This document shows positions 8,283-17,643 of a DNA stretch of 64,000 bases, piece after piece. The stretch is taken from assembly GCA_045598285.1 (NCBI GenBank), contig JAZLLU010000001.1, positions 22,785-86,784 of the forward strand. The letters run 5' to 3'. The position numbers were made by a program, and so were the translations under genes. This stretch comes from RGIG5612 sp045598285 (GTDB taxonomy: Bacteria > Bacillota > Clostridia > Lachnospirales > Lachnospiraceae). The notes under the pieces were generated by a model. That model searched no databases, was not told the DNA's origin, and was given only the letters and a program-made list of their open reading frames with translations. Numbering within the stretch: position 1 is the first letter of the stretch; every line of letters begins with the position of its first letter.

Positions 8283-10097
8283 ATGTTTGATATTAAGGAA
8301 GAACTTGCCAAATTACCGAATAAACCGGGTGTTTATCTTCATCATGACAATAAAGATGAGATTATTTATATTGGCAAGGCTAAAAACTTAAAAAATAGGG
8401 TGAGCCAGTATTTTCAAAGTGGACGAAATCGTTCGGCTAAGATCGAAAAGATGGTTAGTCAAATTTCCTATTTTGAATATATTGTTACTGATAGCGAAGT
8501 TGAAGCTTTAATATTAGAAAATAATCTAATTAAAGAAAATAGACCTCGTTATAACACTATGCTTAAGGATGATAAAACTTATCCTTATATTAAGTTAACT
8601 CTAAGCGAACAATATCCTCGAATCATCTACACTAGAAAAGTAAAAAAGGATAAGGATAAATATTACGGACCTTATCCATCAGGAACATCGGTACATGAAA
8701 TAATCGATTTACTAAATAGCGTTTATCATTTAAGAACATGTAATCATTCTTTCCCAAGAGATATTGGAAAGAATAGGCCATGCCTTAATTATCATATAAA
8801 TAAGTGCGATGGAGTTTGTACTGGTGAAATTAGCATGATAGATTATGCGTTTAAGGTTGACCAAGTAAAAAGATTTTTAGAAGGCAATTCTAAGGACATC
8901 ATTACATATATTAAAGAACAGATGAAAAAAGCTTCTGATGCGATGGAGTATGAAAGTGCCGGCGCATGGAAAGAACTTTTAGCTAGTGCAAAAGCTATTA
9001 ATGCAGCATGTGCGAAACAAAAAGTTGAATATTCGCCAGGAGAGAATAGAGATGTTATAGGCCTTGCAAGAGAAGGATTTGAAGCAATTATTCAAATTTT
9101 CTTTATTAGAGAGGGCAAACTTTTAGATAGAGAACATTTTTATTTAAGCCTGGCACCAGATGAGAGTGATTCAGAAATTATTTTAAGTTTTATAAAACAA
9201 TACTATTCGGGGTCACCAACACTTCCGCAAGAAATTATGCTTCCTTGCGAAATTGAGGATAAAGAAATTATTGAAGAGTGGCTTGAACAAAAGGCGGGGA
9301 AAAAGGTTAGTATTTTAATTCCCCAAAAGGGAAGAAAAGAGAAGATGGTTGAACTTGCTACGCAAAATGCAAAACTGACCATTGAGCAAGACAAAGAAAA
9401 AGTCAAACAAGAAAAGCAACGTACAAAGGGTGCGATTACAGAAATTAGTAAGATGCTTGGCATTAATTACGCTAAAAGAGTAGAGTCTTTTGATATATCT
9501 AATATTTCTGGATATTTATCAGTTGGTTCTATGGTGGTTTTTGAAGATGGTCGCCCGAAGAAAAATGACTATAGAAAGTTTAAGATAAAGACTGTAGTTG
9601 GACCAGATGATTATGCGAGTATGGCCGAAGTGTTAACAAGACGTTTTGAACATAACGAATGGGAAAAACCTAACCTTATCTTAATTGATGGAGGAAGGGG
9701 ACAGGTACATGCTGTGCTAGAAGCTCTTGGTAAGATAGACATTCCTGTTTGTGGTATGGTAAAAGATGATCACCACAGAACCAGGGGACTTATCTACAAT
9801 GATAAAGAATATATTATGGATGCGAGCAAAGAGCCATTTAAGCTTTTGACTAGAATTCAAGATGAAACTCATCGCTTTGCAATAGAGTTTCACAGACAAT
9901 TAAGAAGTAAAGGTCAGGTTCATTCGATATTGGATGATATTCCAGGAATTGGGCCAAAACGCAGATTGGCATTAATTAGATATTTTAAATCAATCGATGC
10001 TATAAAGAATGCGAGCAAGGAAGAACTTGCTAATATAGAGGGAATGAATGAGAAAGTAGCTAGTAGCGTTGTTGAGTTCTTTAAGAATTCAGTGTAA
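8283..10097 (+). CDS. uvrC: Excinuclease ABC subunit C
   Basis: UvrC makes both incisions in nucleotide excision repair. The 604 residues have the family order: GIY-YIG nuclease (residues 14-90, GVYLHHDNKDEIIYIGKAKN), the cysteine region RPCLNYHINKCDGVC, a UvrB-contacting UVR stretch near residues 205-235, the RNase H-like endonuclease (SFDISNISG, LILIDGGRGQV, DDHHRTRG) and the C-terminal helix-hairpin-helix pair (DDIPGIGPKRR, NIEGMNEKVA). It stands alone with its own promoter and no ribosome-binding site, so it may be translated from a leaderless transcript. hprK follows after 49 bases. Confidence 0.97.
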   Translation: MFDIKEELAKLPNKPGVYLHHDNKDEIIYIGKAKNLKNRVSQYFQSGRNRSAKIEKMVSQISYFEYIVTDSEVEALILENNLIKENRPRYNTMLKDDKTYPYIKLTLSEQYPRIIYTRKVKKDKDKYYGPYPSGTSVHEIIDLLNSVYHLRTCNHSFPRDIGKNRPCLNYHINKCDGVCTGEISMIDYAFKVDQVKRFLEGNSKDIITYIKEQMKKASDAMEYESAGAWKELLASAKAINAACAKQKVEYSPGENRDVIGLAREGFEAIIQIFFIREGKLLDREHFYLSLAPDESDSEIILSFIKQYYSGSPTLPQEIMLPCEIEDKEIIEEWLEQKAGKKVSILIPQKGRKEKMVELATQNAKLTIEQDKEKVKQEKQRTKGAITEISKMLGINYAKRVESFDISNISGYLSVGSMVVFEDGRPKKNDYRKFKIKTVVGPDDYASMAEVLTRRFEHNEWEKPNLILIDGGRGQVHAVLEALGKIDIPVCGMVKDDHHRTRGLIYNDKEYIMDASKEPFKLLTRIQDETHRFAIEFHRQLRSKGQVHSILDDIPGIGPKRRLALIRYFKSIDAIKNASKEELANIEGMNEKVASSVVEFFKNSV

Positions 10098-10146
10098 AAT
10101 AATAGATTGAGTAAATAAATATAAACTAGTAAACAAAGAGGGAAAA

Positions 10147-11097
10147 ATGTCACGAGAATTTGTTTATTTAAATGAAATAGCGAATATATTGGGATGTGAA
10201 AATATCATTCCAGACGTTAATATTGATGAAATCAAAGTCTATCATAGAAGTATAAATAGACCGGGATTTCAGCTTACTGGTTTTTATGAGCATTTTGAGT
10301 CTGAACGAATCCAGGTTTTTGGAAAAGCAGAAAACAAATATTTAGCAACATTAAACACGGAAGAAAGAGAAAAAAGGCTAGATGTTCTATTCTCTACAAA
10401 GTTTCCAGCTTTAATTGTTGCTCATGGAATGAAACCTTACCAAGAAGTTATCGATGCGGGAGTTAAACATAAAGTTCCGGTTTTGGTGACAGACGAAACG
10501 ACAGCTTTAGTTATCGTTAACATCATGGAATATATGAATGAGCAACTTGCGCCTACTACGGAGTTACATGGCGTGCTTGTTGATGTATTTGGTGAAGGCA
10601 TTTTAATAAAAGGTGAGTCGGGAATAGGAAAGAGCGAAACAGCTATCGAACTTATTAAGAGAGGCCATAGACTTGTTGCTGATGATGTAATAGATATAAA
10701 AAAGATTAGCGAAGGAAGACTAATTGGTTCTGCTCCAGAAATAACAAGGCATTTCGTCGAACTTAGAGGAATTGGAGTTGTTGATGTTAAATCTCTTTAT
10801 GGCGTTGAAAGTGTTAAGACGGATTCGCCAATTAGTATGATAATAAACCTAGAGGAGTGGGATGGAAGTACTAGTTACGACAGACTAGGACTTAATGATG
10901 AATATGAAGATATATTAGGTGTAAAGGTTGTAAAATACACTGTTCCAATTCGCCCAGGAAGAAACCTTGCAATTATTATTGAGACGGCAGCAGTTAACCA
11001 TAGACAAAAGATGATGGGATATGATTCGGCTAAAGAACTTTGCAATAGACTTCATAATGAAATTGAAAAACACGGTAAAGAATTAAACGAAGAATAA
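10147..11097 (+). CDS. hprK: HPr kinase/phosphorylase
   Basis: The bifunctional sensor enzyme phosphorylates and dephosphorylates Ser46 of HPr-type proteins and thereby controls carbon catabolite repression. The 316-residue protein has the N-terminal domain, then Walker A GESGIGKSE (about residues 157-165), the HPr-contacting loop, and the family signature ELRGIGVVDVKSLYG. A Shine-Dalgarno (AGAGGG) precedes the ATG. It heads an operon with murB, whiA, an HPr-like gene and dnaE, so its probable substrate is encoded 1.7 kb downstream in the same unit. Confidence 0.96.
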   Translation: MSREFVYLNEIANILGCENIIPDVNIDEIKVYHRSINRPGFQLTGFYEHFESERIQVFGKAENKYLATLNTEEREKRLDVLFSTKFPALIVAHGMKPYQEVIDAGVKHKVPVLVTDETTALVIVNIMEYMNEQLAPTTELHGVLVDVFGEGILIKGESGIGKSETAIELIKRGHRLVADDVIDIKKISEGRLIGSAPEITRHFVELRGIGVVDVKSLYGVESVKTDSPISMIINLEEWDGSTSYDRLGLNDEYEDILGVKVVKYTVPIRPGRNLAIIIETAAVNHRQKMMGYDSAKELCNRLHNEIEKHGKELNEE

Positions 11098-11106
11098 AGA
11101 GAACAT

Positions 11107-12015
11107 ATGAAAAAAATATCCGAAAAAACCCTTAATAAGATAGAAGAACTTTTAGGAAAAGAAAATGTTCTTGTTGATGAGCCAATGAAGAATCATACTT
11201 CTATGGAAGTGGGTGGCCCAGCAGCATACTTTTTCAGACCTAAAAGTAAAGAGGTTCTTGTAGCGTTAATTAAAATCTTAAATGAGGAAGATTATCCTTT
11301 TTATATAAAAGGAAATGGTTCAAATATAATCTTTAAAGATGAAGGTTGCGAGATGGCAATCATTGAAACAAGAAAAATGCAAGAACTTAAAATAGATGAT
11401 ACGCAAGTTTTTGCAGGGGCAGGCATTTTGTTAAAAGACTTATCGGATACCATTTTAAAAAATTCACTTACTGGGTTTGAGTTCGCTTCTGGAATCCCAG
11501 GAAGTCTTGGTGGCGCAGTAAACATGAACGCTGGTGCATATGACGGCGAAATGAAAGACATAATAAAAGAGGTAACACTTATAGATAAAAAAGGAAATCT
11601 GCTTACAAAGACAAATGAAGAGATGGATTTTTCTTATAGGCATAGCATATGCTCAAGTGGAGATTATATAGTAGTTGATGCTACGCTAAAGTTAGAAAAG
11701 GGAAATTTTGAAGAGATAAAAGCAAAAATAGATGACCTTGCAAAAAAACGCGAAGAAAAGCAACCGCTTGAATATCCTAGTTGCGGATCAACTTTTAAGC
11801 GTCCTGAAGGATACTTTGCAGGTAAACTTATAACTGACGCAGGAATGAAAGGATATGAACTTGGTGGGGCAGCAGTGTCAGATAAGCATGCTGGATTTAT
11901 TATTAATAAAAATCATGCAACAGCTAAAGAAATTTTAGATTTAATAAAATTAGTACAAGATAAAGTTTACGAAACTGAAGGCGTAAAATTAGAGTGTGAG
12001 GTTAAAATAATATAA
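11107..12015 (+). CDS. murB: UDP-N-acetylenolpyruvoylglucosamine reductase MurB
   Basis: MurB uses NADPH and FAD to make UDP-N-acetylmuramate in peptidoglycan synthesis. The 302-residue protein is of the type II (short) MurB group. FAD-binding elements include KGNGSNIIFKDEG, GFEFASGIPGSLGGAVNMNAGAY and the catalytic Ser in YPSCGSTFKRPEG. It lies 9 bases after hprK, and its TAA stop shares one A with the ATG of whiA. The hprK-murB order is common in Clostridia, although there rapZ and an mgfK (yvcK)-type gene usually follow before whiA; here they do not. Confidence 0.96.
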   Translation: MKKISEKTLNKIEELLGKENVLVDEPMKNHTSMEVGGPAAYFFRPKSKEVLVALIKILNEEDYPFYIKGNGSNIIFKDEGCEMAIIETRKMQELKIDDTQVFAGAGILLKDLSDTILKNSLTGFEFASGIPGSLGGAVNMNAGAYDGEMKDIIKEVTLIDKKGNLLTKTNEEMDFSYRHSICSSGDYIVVDATLKLEKGNFEEIKAKIDDLAKKREEKQPLEYPSCGSTFKRPEGYFAGKLITDAGMKGYELGGAAVSDKHAGFIINKNHATAKEILDLIKLVQDKVYETEGVKLECEVKII

Positions 12016-12785
12016 TGTCTTTTTCATCTGAAGTTAAAGAAGAATTGATGAAACATTATACTAAGCAGGCACATTGCCAAAGGGCAGAATTAGAGGCTTT
12101 GCTAACCTTTGATGAGCAAGGCGTAAAAAAAGACAATCAAAATAACACATATATTTTCAATTTTTTGGAGACTAAAAAAACTTATACTGTTAAAACAAAT
12201 TTTGATCTTACTAACGATTGTTGCAAGAGGGCATATCTTAGAGGTGCATTCATCGCAACGGGGTCGATATCTAGTCCAGAAAAAACTTATAGATTTGATA
12301 TTACATGTGAAAATAGTAAGATGGCAAACTTTTTAGTAAAGATAATGGCAAGTTTTAATCTTCACCCTAAGATAACTACAAGAAGAAACAAATTTGTTGT
12401 TTACTTAAAAGAAGCAGTTGAAATTTCAGATATGCTAGCAATTATCGAAGCGAATGTTGCTATGATGAATTTCGAGAATGCTAGAATTATTAAGGAGATG
12501 CGAGGGTCTGTAAATAGACAAGTTAATTGCGAAACAGCAAATCTTAATAAAACAATAAGTGCTTCTATGAAACAAGTTGAAGATATAAATTTCATCAAAC
12601 AAAAGAATGCTTTTAATAAACTTGATGAAAACCTAAAGCAAGTTGCAAATGCAAGGTTAAAAAATCCTGATGCGACACTCGAAGAGTTAGGAAGACTTCT
12701 TAACCCACCGGTTGGCAAGTCAGGAGTTAATCATAGACTTAGAAAAATTAGCGAGATAGCAAAAGAATTAAGAAGTAATCAATAA
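12015..12785 (+). CDS. whiA: WhiA, shortened DNA-binding regulator
   Basis: WhiA combines a degenerate LAGLIDADG homing-endonuclease-like domain with a C-terminal helix-turn-helix. It affects chromosome segregation and cell division in Firmicutes. The start (MSFSSEVKEEL) and the C-terminal part (MRGSVNRQVNCETANLNKT, NHRLRKISEIAKEL) are strongly typical. The protein has only 256 residues against about 310 in the family. The missing part appears to be the first LAGLIDADG-like repeat, between ELEALL and the CCKRAYLRGAF motif. The reading frame is intact, so this looks like a stable shorter form and not a frameshift. It overlaps murB by one base. Confidence 0.92.
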   Translation: MSFSSEVKEELMKHYTKQAHCQRAELEALLTFDEQGVKKDNQNNTYIFNFLETKKTYTVKTNFDLTNDCCKRAYLRGAFIATGSISSPEKTYRFDITCENSKMANFLVKIMASFNLHPKITTRRNKFVVYLKEAVEISDMLAIIEANVAMMNFENARIIKEMRGSVNRQVNCETANLNKTISASMKQVEDINFIKQKNAFNKLDENLKQVANARLKNPDATLEELGRLLNPPVGKSGVNHRLRKISEIAKELRSNQ

Positions 12786-12797
12786 TCAGGAGGGTAT

Positions 12798-13058
12798 ATG
12801 ATTAAAAGAGAAATTACAATCGTATTAGATAAGGGACTAGAGGCCAGACCAGTAGCTGTTTTTGTACAAGTTGCAAGTCAATTTACAAGTTCAATTATTG
12901 TTGAATATCGTGATAAAAAAGTTAATGCAAAAAGTATTATGGGAATGATGAGCCTCGGAATTGCACAAGGCGAAAAGGTTAGCGTTAGTGCTGAAGGAGA
13001 AGATGAAGAAGAAGCAATAAAAGCTCTTCAAAAATATTTAACAAATAAGGAGCAGTAA
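12798..13058 (+). CDS. HPr-like (Crh-type) protein with Glu at position 15
   Basis: The 86-residue protein has the HPr fold pattern. The active-site loop reads GLEARP where HPr has GLHARP, so the His15 that accepts phosphate from enzyme I is replaced by Glu. Ser46, the target of HprK, is kept in AKSIMGMMSLG. This is the state of Crh in Bacillus (Gln at 15), which regulates but does not transfer phosphate to sugars. The gene has a strong Shine-Dalgarno (AGGAGGG) and lies in the same operon as hprK. A catalytic HPr is presumably encoded elsewhere. I infer a regulatory role, probably with CcpA or with other partners. Confidence 0.88.
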   Translation: MIKREITIVLDKGLEARPVAVFVQVASQFTSSIIVEYRDKKVNAKSIMGMMSLGIAQGEKVSVSAEGEDEEEAIKALQKYLTNKEQ

Positions 13059-13061
13059 TTA

Positions 13062-16000
13062 GTGGCTTTTACACATCTGCATGTCCATACCGAATATTCA
13101 TTGCTAGATGGTTCTGGCAAGATAAAAGAAATGGTAGCTCAGGCAAAAGAACTGGGTATGGATAGTTTGGCCATTACAGACCATGGAGTGATGTATGGAG
13201 TCATTGATTTTTATAGAGCAGCTAAAGAGGTTGGCATTAAGCCTATTATTGGTTGTGAGATTTATGTTACAAATGGCTCGCGTTTTGACCGCGAGATTAG
13301 TCAAGGTGATGATAGATATTATCACCTTGTTTTATTGGCAGAAAATAATACAGGTTATAACAACTTAATGAAAATAGTTTCACACGGATTTACAGAAGGG
13401 TTCTATTATAAGCCACGTGTGGATTATGAAATTCTAGAAAAATATTCAGAAGGTATAATTGCTAGCAGCGCATGTCTTGCTGGAATTGTATCTAGACTTA
13501 TCCAAAGAGGAAAATATAACGAAGCAAAGGATGAAGCTTTAAGACTTCAAGAAATTTTCGGAGAAGGAAATTTCTTTTTAGAACTTCAAGACCATGGAAT
13601 TCCTGAGCAAAGGATGGTTAATGCTCAACTTCTTAGAATGAGCGAAGAAACGAAAATTCCACTTATTTGCACAAATGACATTCACTACACTTTTGATACA
13701 GACGTTGAGGCACATGATATTTTGCTTTGCATCCAAACGGGTAAAAAGGTAAGTGATACAGACCGTATGCGTTATGATGGTGGTCAGTATTATATTAAAT
13801 CACCTAAAGAGATGGAAGCATTGTTCGCATTTGCGCCAGAAGCCATAAAAAATACAGAAATTATTGCAAATCGTTGCAATGTCGACATTGAATTTGGCGT
13901 ACAAAAACTCCCTAAATTTGATGTGCCAGATGGATATAGTGCAGATCAGTACTTAGAAAAGCTTTGTTATGAAGGACTTAAAGAAAGATATCCAGATTGG
14001 GAGCGTTACGAAAAACGTTTAAGATTTGAGTTAGATACAATTAAGCAAATGGGATATGTTGACTATTTTTTGATTGTTTGGGATTTTATAAACTATGCTA
14101 AAGAACATGAAATAGCAGTTGGCCCAGGGCGAGGAAGTGCAGCTGGTAGCATAGTTTCTTATTGCTTAAAAATCACAGATATAGATCCAATAAAATATAA
14201 TTTAATTTTTGAACGTTTCTTGAATCCAGAGCGTGTGTCGATGCCTGATATAGACGTTGATTTTTGCTATGAAAGAAGAGGCGAGGTTATTGAGTACGTT
14301 ACAAATAAATATGGTGCAGATAAGGTTGCACAGATTGTAACTTTTGGAACAATGGCCGCTAGAAACGTTATTAGAGATGTTGGAAGAGTTCTGGATATTC
14401 CATACGGTACTGTTGATATGATTGCAAAGATGGTGCCAGCGGAAATCGGAATTACGATAGATAAAGCTATTGCTGGAAATGTTGAATTTAAGAGAGCATA
14501 TGATTCAGATTTGCAAATAAAACAGCTTATTGATATGGCTAGAAGATTAGAAGGTCTTCCACGTCATACTTCTATGCATGCAGCGGGTGTAGTTATTTCT
14601 AGAGAACCAATTATGGAATATGTTCCCCTTTCAAGAGGAAGTGACGGCTCAGTTGTAACACAATTTATTATGACGACGCTAGAAGAACTAGGTCTATTGA
14701 AGATGGACTTTTTGGGACTTCGTACGCTTACAGTAATTCAAAACGCTGCTAATATGGCGAAGAACAATATGGGAATCGAATTAGATTTAGGCCTAATCGA
14801 TTATGATGATAAAAAAGTTTTAGAGATGATAGGACAAGGGAAAACGAAAGGTGTATTCCAACTTGAAAGTCCTGGAATGACAAGCTTTATGCGAGAATTA
14901 AAACCGCAGTCTTTAGAAGATGTAATAGCGGGTATCGCACTTTATAGACCGGGCCCTATGGACTTTATTCCAAAATATATTAAGGGTAAAAATTCAGGCC
15001 AACAAATTAAATATGATTGTCCTCAACTTCAGCCTATCTTAGAGCCAACTTATGGTTGCATAGTTTACCAAGAGCAAGTTATGCAAATAGTTCGCGATCT
15101 TGCGGGCTATTCTCTTGGAGGAGCCGACGTTCTAAGAAGAGCGATGAGTAAGAAAAAAGATTATGTTATGCAAGCTGAACGCCAAAGATTTGTTTATGGT
15201 GATGAAGAGAGCGTTCCAGGATGTTTACGAAATGGCATAGACGAAAAAACGGCAAATAAAATTTATGATGATATGATTGATTTTGCAAAATATGCATTCA
15301 ATAAATCTCATGCGGCGGCTTACGCAGTTGTTTCTTATCAAACAGCTTACCTTAAATTTTATTTTCCTGTTGAGTTTATGGCGGCAATTATGACTTCGGT
15401 TGAAGATAAACTTGGAAAACTTGCTGAATATATCCAAGAAGCAAAAGATATGGGAATTGATATTCTTCCTCCGGATATTAATGAAGCAGAGAGTGGGTTT
15501 ACGGCACATGGAAAGAATATACGTTACGGCCTTTCTGCAATTAAAGGTGTGGGTCGCAACGTAATTGACAATATTGTTAAAGAAAGAGAAGAGAATGGTC
15601 CATATAAAGATTTGTATGATTTTTGCCAACGCTTGATATTAAAAGATATCAATAAGAGATTAGTTGAAAACTTTATTAAGGCTGGATGCTTTGATTCATT
15701 TGGATTTACGAGAAAACAACTTATCCATATTTATATGGATATAATTGATAAAATTACTAATGATAAAAAGAGCTCAATTTCAGGTCAGATGTCACTTTTC
15801 GACTTAGCAGGTCAAAATGATAAGAGCGACTTTATGATAAGGATTCCGGATGTTGGAGAATTTGATAAGGAAACACTTTTAGAATTTGAAAAAGACATTC
15901 TTGGAATCTATATCAGTGGACATCCACTTGAGGACTTTACAGAACTTTTGCAAACGAATACTACTGCTAAATCTAGTGACTTTGCAATTGATGACGAAGG

Positions 16001-16517
16001 AAAAGTTTTAGTTGAAGATGATTCAATTCAAACAATAGGTGGACTTATAAGTAAGGTTACAACAAAGACTGATAAGAAGGGCCAGATGATGGCGTTCGTT
16101 ACAATAGAAGATTTAGTTGGAAGCGTTGAAGTTATTGTGTTTGCTAGAAATTTCGCAGAAAACAGAGAACTTATTGTAGAAGGGAACAAAGTTTTAATTA
16201 AAGGAAAAGCCAGTGTGGATTCAGATTCAGATGGAAAACTTATTTGTGACAAGATGGCTGATATGAAGGGCTTTAGTAAAGAACTTTGGATTCAATTTAG
16301 AGATGTCGCAGAATATAGGAAAAATGAAAGATATATTACAGACCTTTCTACAATTAGTGAACTAAAAGGTGATACACCAATTGTTATTTATATAAAAGAT
16401 GTAAGACAAATGAAAAAAATGGATGAACAATATAATGTTAAATCCAGTTTTGAATTCATTGATGTATTAAAACAAAGATTCGGAGAAGAAAACGTAAAGT
16501 TGGCTTTCAGAAAATGA
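13062..16517 (+). CDS. dnaE: DNA polymerase III alpha subunit DnaE
   Basis: The replicative-type C-family polymerase has 1151 residues. The N-terminal PHP domain begins FTHLHVHTEYSLLDGSGK. The polymerase core contains GPGRGSAAGS and the catalytic Asp pair in PDIDVDF. Further on are the RHTSMHAAGVVIS and FNKSHAAAYA motifs, a helix-hairpin-helix region (INKRLVENFIKAGCFD) and a C-terminal OB fold (about residues 985-1065). The start is GTG at 13062 with AAGGAG 10 bases upstream. It is the dnaE1/dnaE3-type, not PolC. It lies 3 bases after the HPr-like gene and overlaps the methyltransferase gene by 4 bases. Confidence 0.96.
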   Translation: MAFTHLHVHTEYSLLDGSGKIKEMVAQAKELGMDSLAITDHGVMYGVIDFYRAAKEVGIKPIIGCEIYVTNGSRFDREISQGDDRYYHLVLLAENNTGYNNLMKIVSHGFTEGFYYKPRVDYEILEKYSEGIIASSACLAGIVSRLIQRGKYNEAKDEALRLQEIFGEGNFFLELQDHGIPEQRMVNAQLLRMSEETKIPLICTNDIHYTFDTDVEAHDILLCIQTGKKVSDTDRMRYDGGQYYIKSPKEMEALFAFAPEAIKNTEIIANRCNVDIEFGVQKLPKFDVPDGYSADQYLEKLCYEGLKERYPDWERYEKRLRFELDTIKQMGYVDYFLIVWDFINYAKEHEIAVGPGRGSAAGSIVSYCLKITDIDPIKYNLIFERFLNPERVSMPDIDVDFCYERRGEVIEYVTNKYGADKVAQIVTFGTMAARNVIRDVGRVLDIPYGTVDMIAKMVPAEIGITIDKAIAGNVEFKRAYDSDLQIKQLIDMARRLEGLPRHTSMHAAGVVISREPIMEYVPLSRGSDGSVVTQFIMTTLEELGLLKMDFLGLRTLTVIQNAANMAKNNMGIELDLGLIDYDDKKVLEMIGQGKTKGVFQLESPGMTSFMRELKPQSLEDVIAGIALYRPGPMDFIPKYIKGKNSGQQIKYDCPQLQPILEPTYGCIVYQEQVMQIVRDLAGYSLGGADVLRRAMSKKKDYVMQAERQRFVYGDEESVPGCLRNGIDEKTANKIYDDMIDFAKYAFNKSHAAAYAVVSYQTAYLKFYFPVEFMAAIMTSVEDKLGKLAEYIQEAKDMGIDILPPDINEAESGFTAHGKNIRYGLSAIKGVGRNVIDNIVKEREENGPYKDLYDFCQRLILKDINKRLVENFIKAGCFDSFGFTRKQLIHIYMDIIDKITNDKKSSISGQMSLFDLAGQNDKSDFMIRIPDVGEFDKETLLEFEKDILGIYISGHPLEDFTELLQTNTTAKSSDFAIDDEGKVLVEDDSIQTIGGLISKVTTKTDKKGQMMAFVTIEDLVGSVEVIVFARNFAENRELIVEGNKVLIKGKASVDSDSDGKLICDKMADMKGFSKELWIQFRDVAEYRKNERYITDLSTISELKGDTPIVIYIKDVRQMKKMDEQYNVKSSFEFIDVLKQRFGEENVKLAFRK

Positions 16518-17293
16518 TAACATCAAAAACTAATCAACAAATTAAGAACGTTCGAAAACTTATTGACTCTGGCAAGGCTAGAAAAGAGCAAGGTCTATTT
16601 GTTGTTGAAGGAATTAAGATGGTAAGTGAAATTCCATCATCTTTCCTTGAACAAATTTTTATATCTGAAAGTTTTAGTAAAAATATAATTAGCAAAGATT
16701 TTATTAACAAATGCAAATCTTTAGAAATAGTAAGCGATGAAGTTTTTAAGAGTATATCTGACACTGTTACGCCTCAAGGTGTTTTAGCGCTTGTTAGTAT
16801 TTTGGCATTAAGAAGAGCAAAAGATTTGACGTATAAAACTAGTTCGGAACATGAAAAGCAGACAATATTAATTTTGGATGGAATTCAAGATCCGGGTAAT
16901 TTAGGAACTATGATTAGAACTGCTGAGGCGGCTGGTCTAAGAGCAGTAATTTTAAGCAAAACATGTGCCGACCTTTACAACCCAAAAACGATTCGTTCAA
17001 CGATGGGTAGCGTATTTAGAGTTCCTGTTTATGTTGCAGACCTTTTAGAAAAAATAGATGAACTAAAAGGCGAGGGATTTAGCATTTTTGGAGCATCTTT
17101 AGACGGCGCAGTGAATTTTGACGAGACAAAGTATTCAAAAAAGAATGCTATTGTTATTGGAAATGAAGCAAACGGAATTTCTAAGGAAGTTTTAGAAAAG
17201 GCCGATACAAAAATAAAAATTCCAATGGAAGGAAAAGTTGAATCGCTTAATGCAGCTATAAGTGCTGCCGTTTTAATGTATCACTTAAAATAG
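16514..17293 (+). CDS. TrmH/SpoU-family RNA 2'-O-methyltransferase
   Basis: The 259-residue protein has a small N-terminal RNA-binding (L30e-like) domain and a C-terminal SPOUT methyltransferase domain. The SPOUT motifs are seen as LDGIQDPGNLGTMIRTAEA, RSTMGSVFRVPV, VIGNEANGIS and IPMEGKVESLNAAISAAV, the last forming part of the SAM-binding knot. It methylates rRNA or tRNA ribose, but I cannot assign the exact target. It overlaps dnaE by 4 bases (ATGA) and ends the hprK-dnaE operon as far as visible. Confidence 0.93.
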   Translation: MITSKTNQQIKNVRKLIDSGKARKEQGLFVVEGIKMVSEIPSSFLEQIFISESFSKNIISKDFINKCKSLEIVSDEVFKSISDTVTPQGVLALVSILALRRAKDLTYKTSSEHEKQTILILDGIQDPGNLGTMIRTAEAAGLRAVILSKTCADLYNPKTIRSTMGSVFRVPVYVADLLEKIDELKGEGFSIFGASLDGAVNFDETKYSKKNAIVIGNEANGISKEVLEKADTKIKIPMEGKVESLNAAISAAVLMYHLK

Positions 17294-17331
17294 TTTTTGT
17301 GATATTATATGGTGCGATTTAGAGGTATAAG

Positions 17332-17643
17332 ATGGATAAACAAGTTTTATGTGGCGCAAATTATTATGAGCAAAAGTTTTATCTAAATCCTGCTTACGAA
17401 AATTTGCCAGAACAAATTAAAGACGAACTAAAAATTTTATGCGTGCTATTTGTTCAAGAAGTTAGCGGCATAATTGTTTTGGAGTTTACAAAAGAAGGCA
17501 ACTTAAACATTGTTGTTACAGCTAAAGATACGGATGCTTATTTTGACGAAATTGGAAGCGAACTTAAAGTTAGACAAATGAGAAAAGATAAAGCTAAACT
17601 TTTTGCACAATTGGAGGAATACTATAATGCTATTAGCGATTGA
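17332..17643 (+). CDS. Small conserved hypothetical protein (DUF6145-like)
   Basis: The 103-residue protein has no catalytic motif that I recognise. The beginning MDKQVLCGANYYEQKFYLNP and the pattern LPEQIKDELKILCVLFVQEVSGII resemble proteins annotated as DUF6145 in Lachnospiraceae; this is from memory and moderately secure. A Shine-Dalgarno AGAGGT precedes the ATG and a likely promoter lies in the 38 bases after the methyltransferase gene. Its 3' end overlaps coaX by 17 bases, so the two are probably translated together. The function is unknown. Confidence 0.6.
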   Translation: MDKQVLCGANYYEQKFYLNPAYENLPEQIKDELKILCVLFVQEVSGIIVLEFTKEGNLNIVVTAKDTDAYFDEIGSELKVRQMRKDKAKLFAQLEEYYNAISD

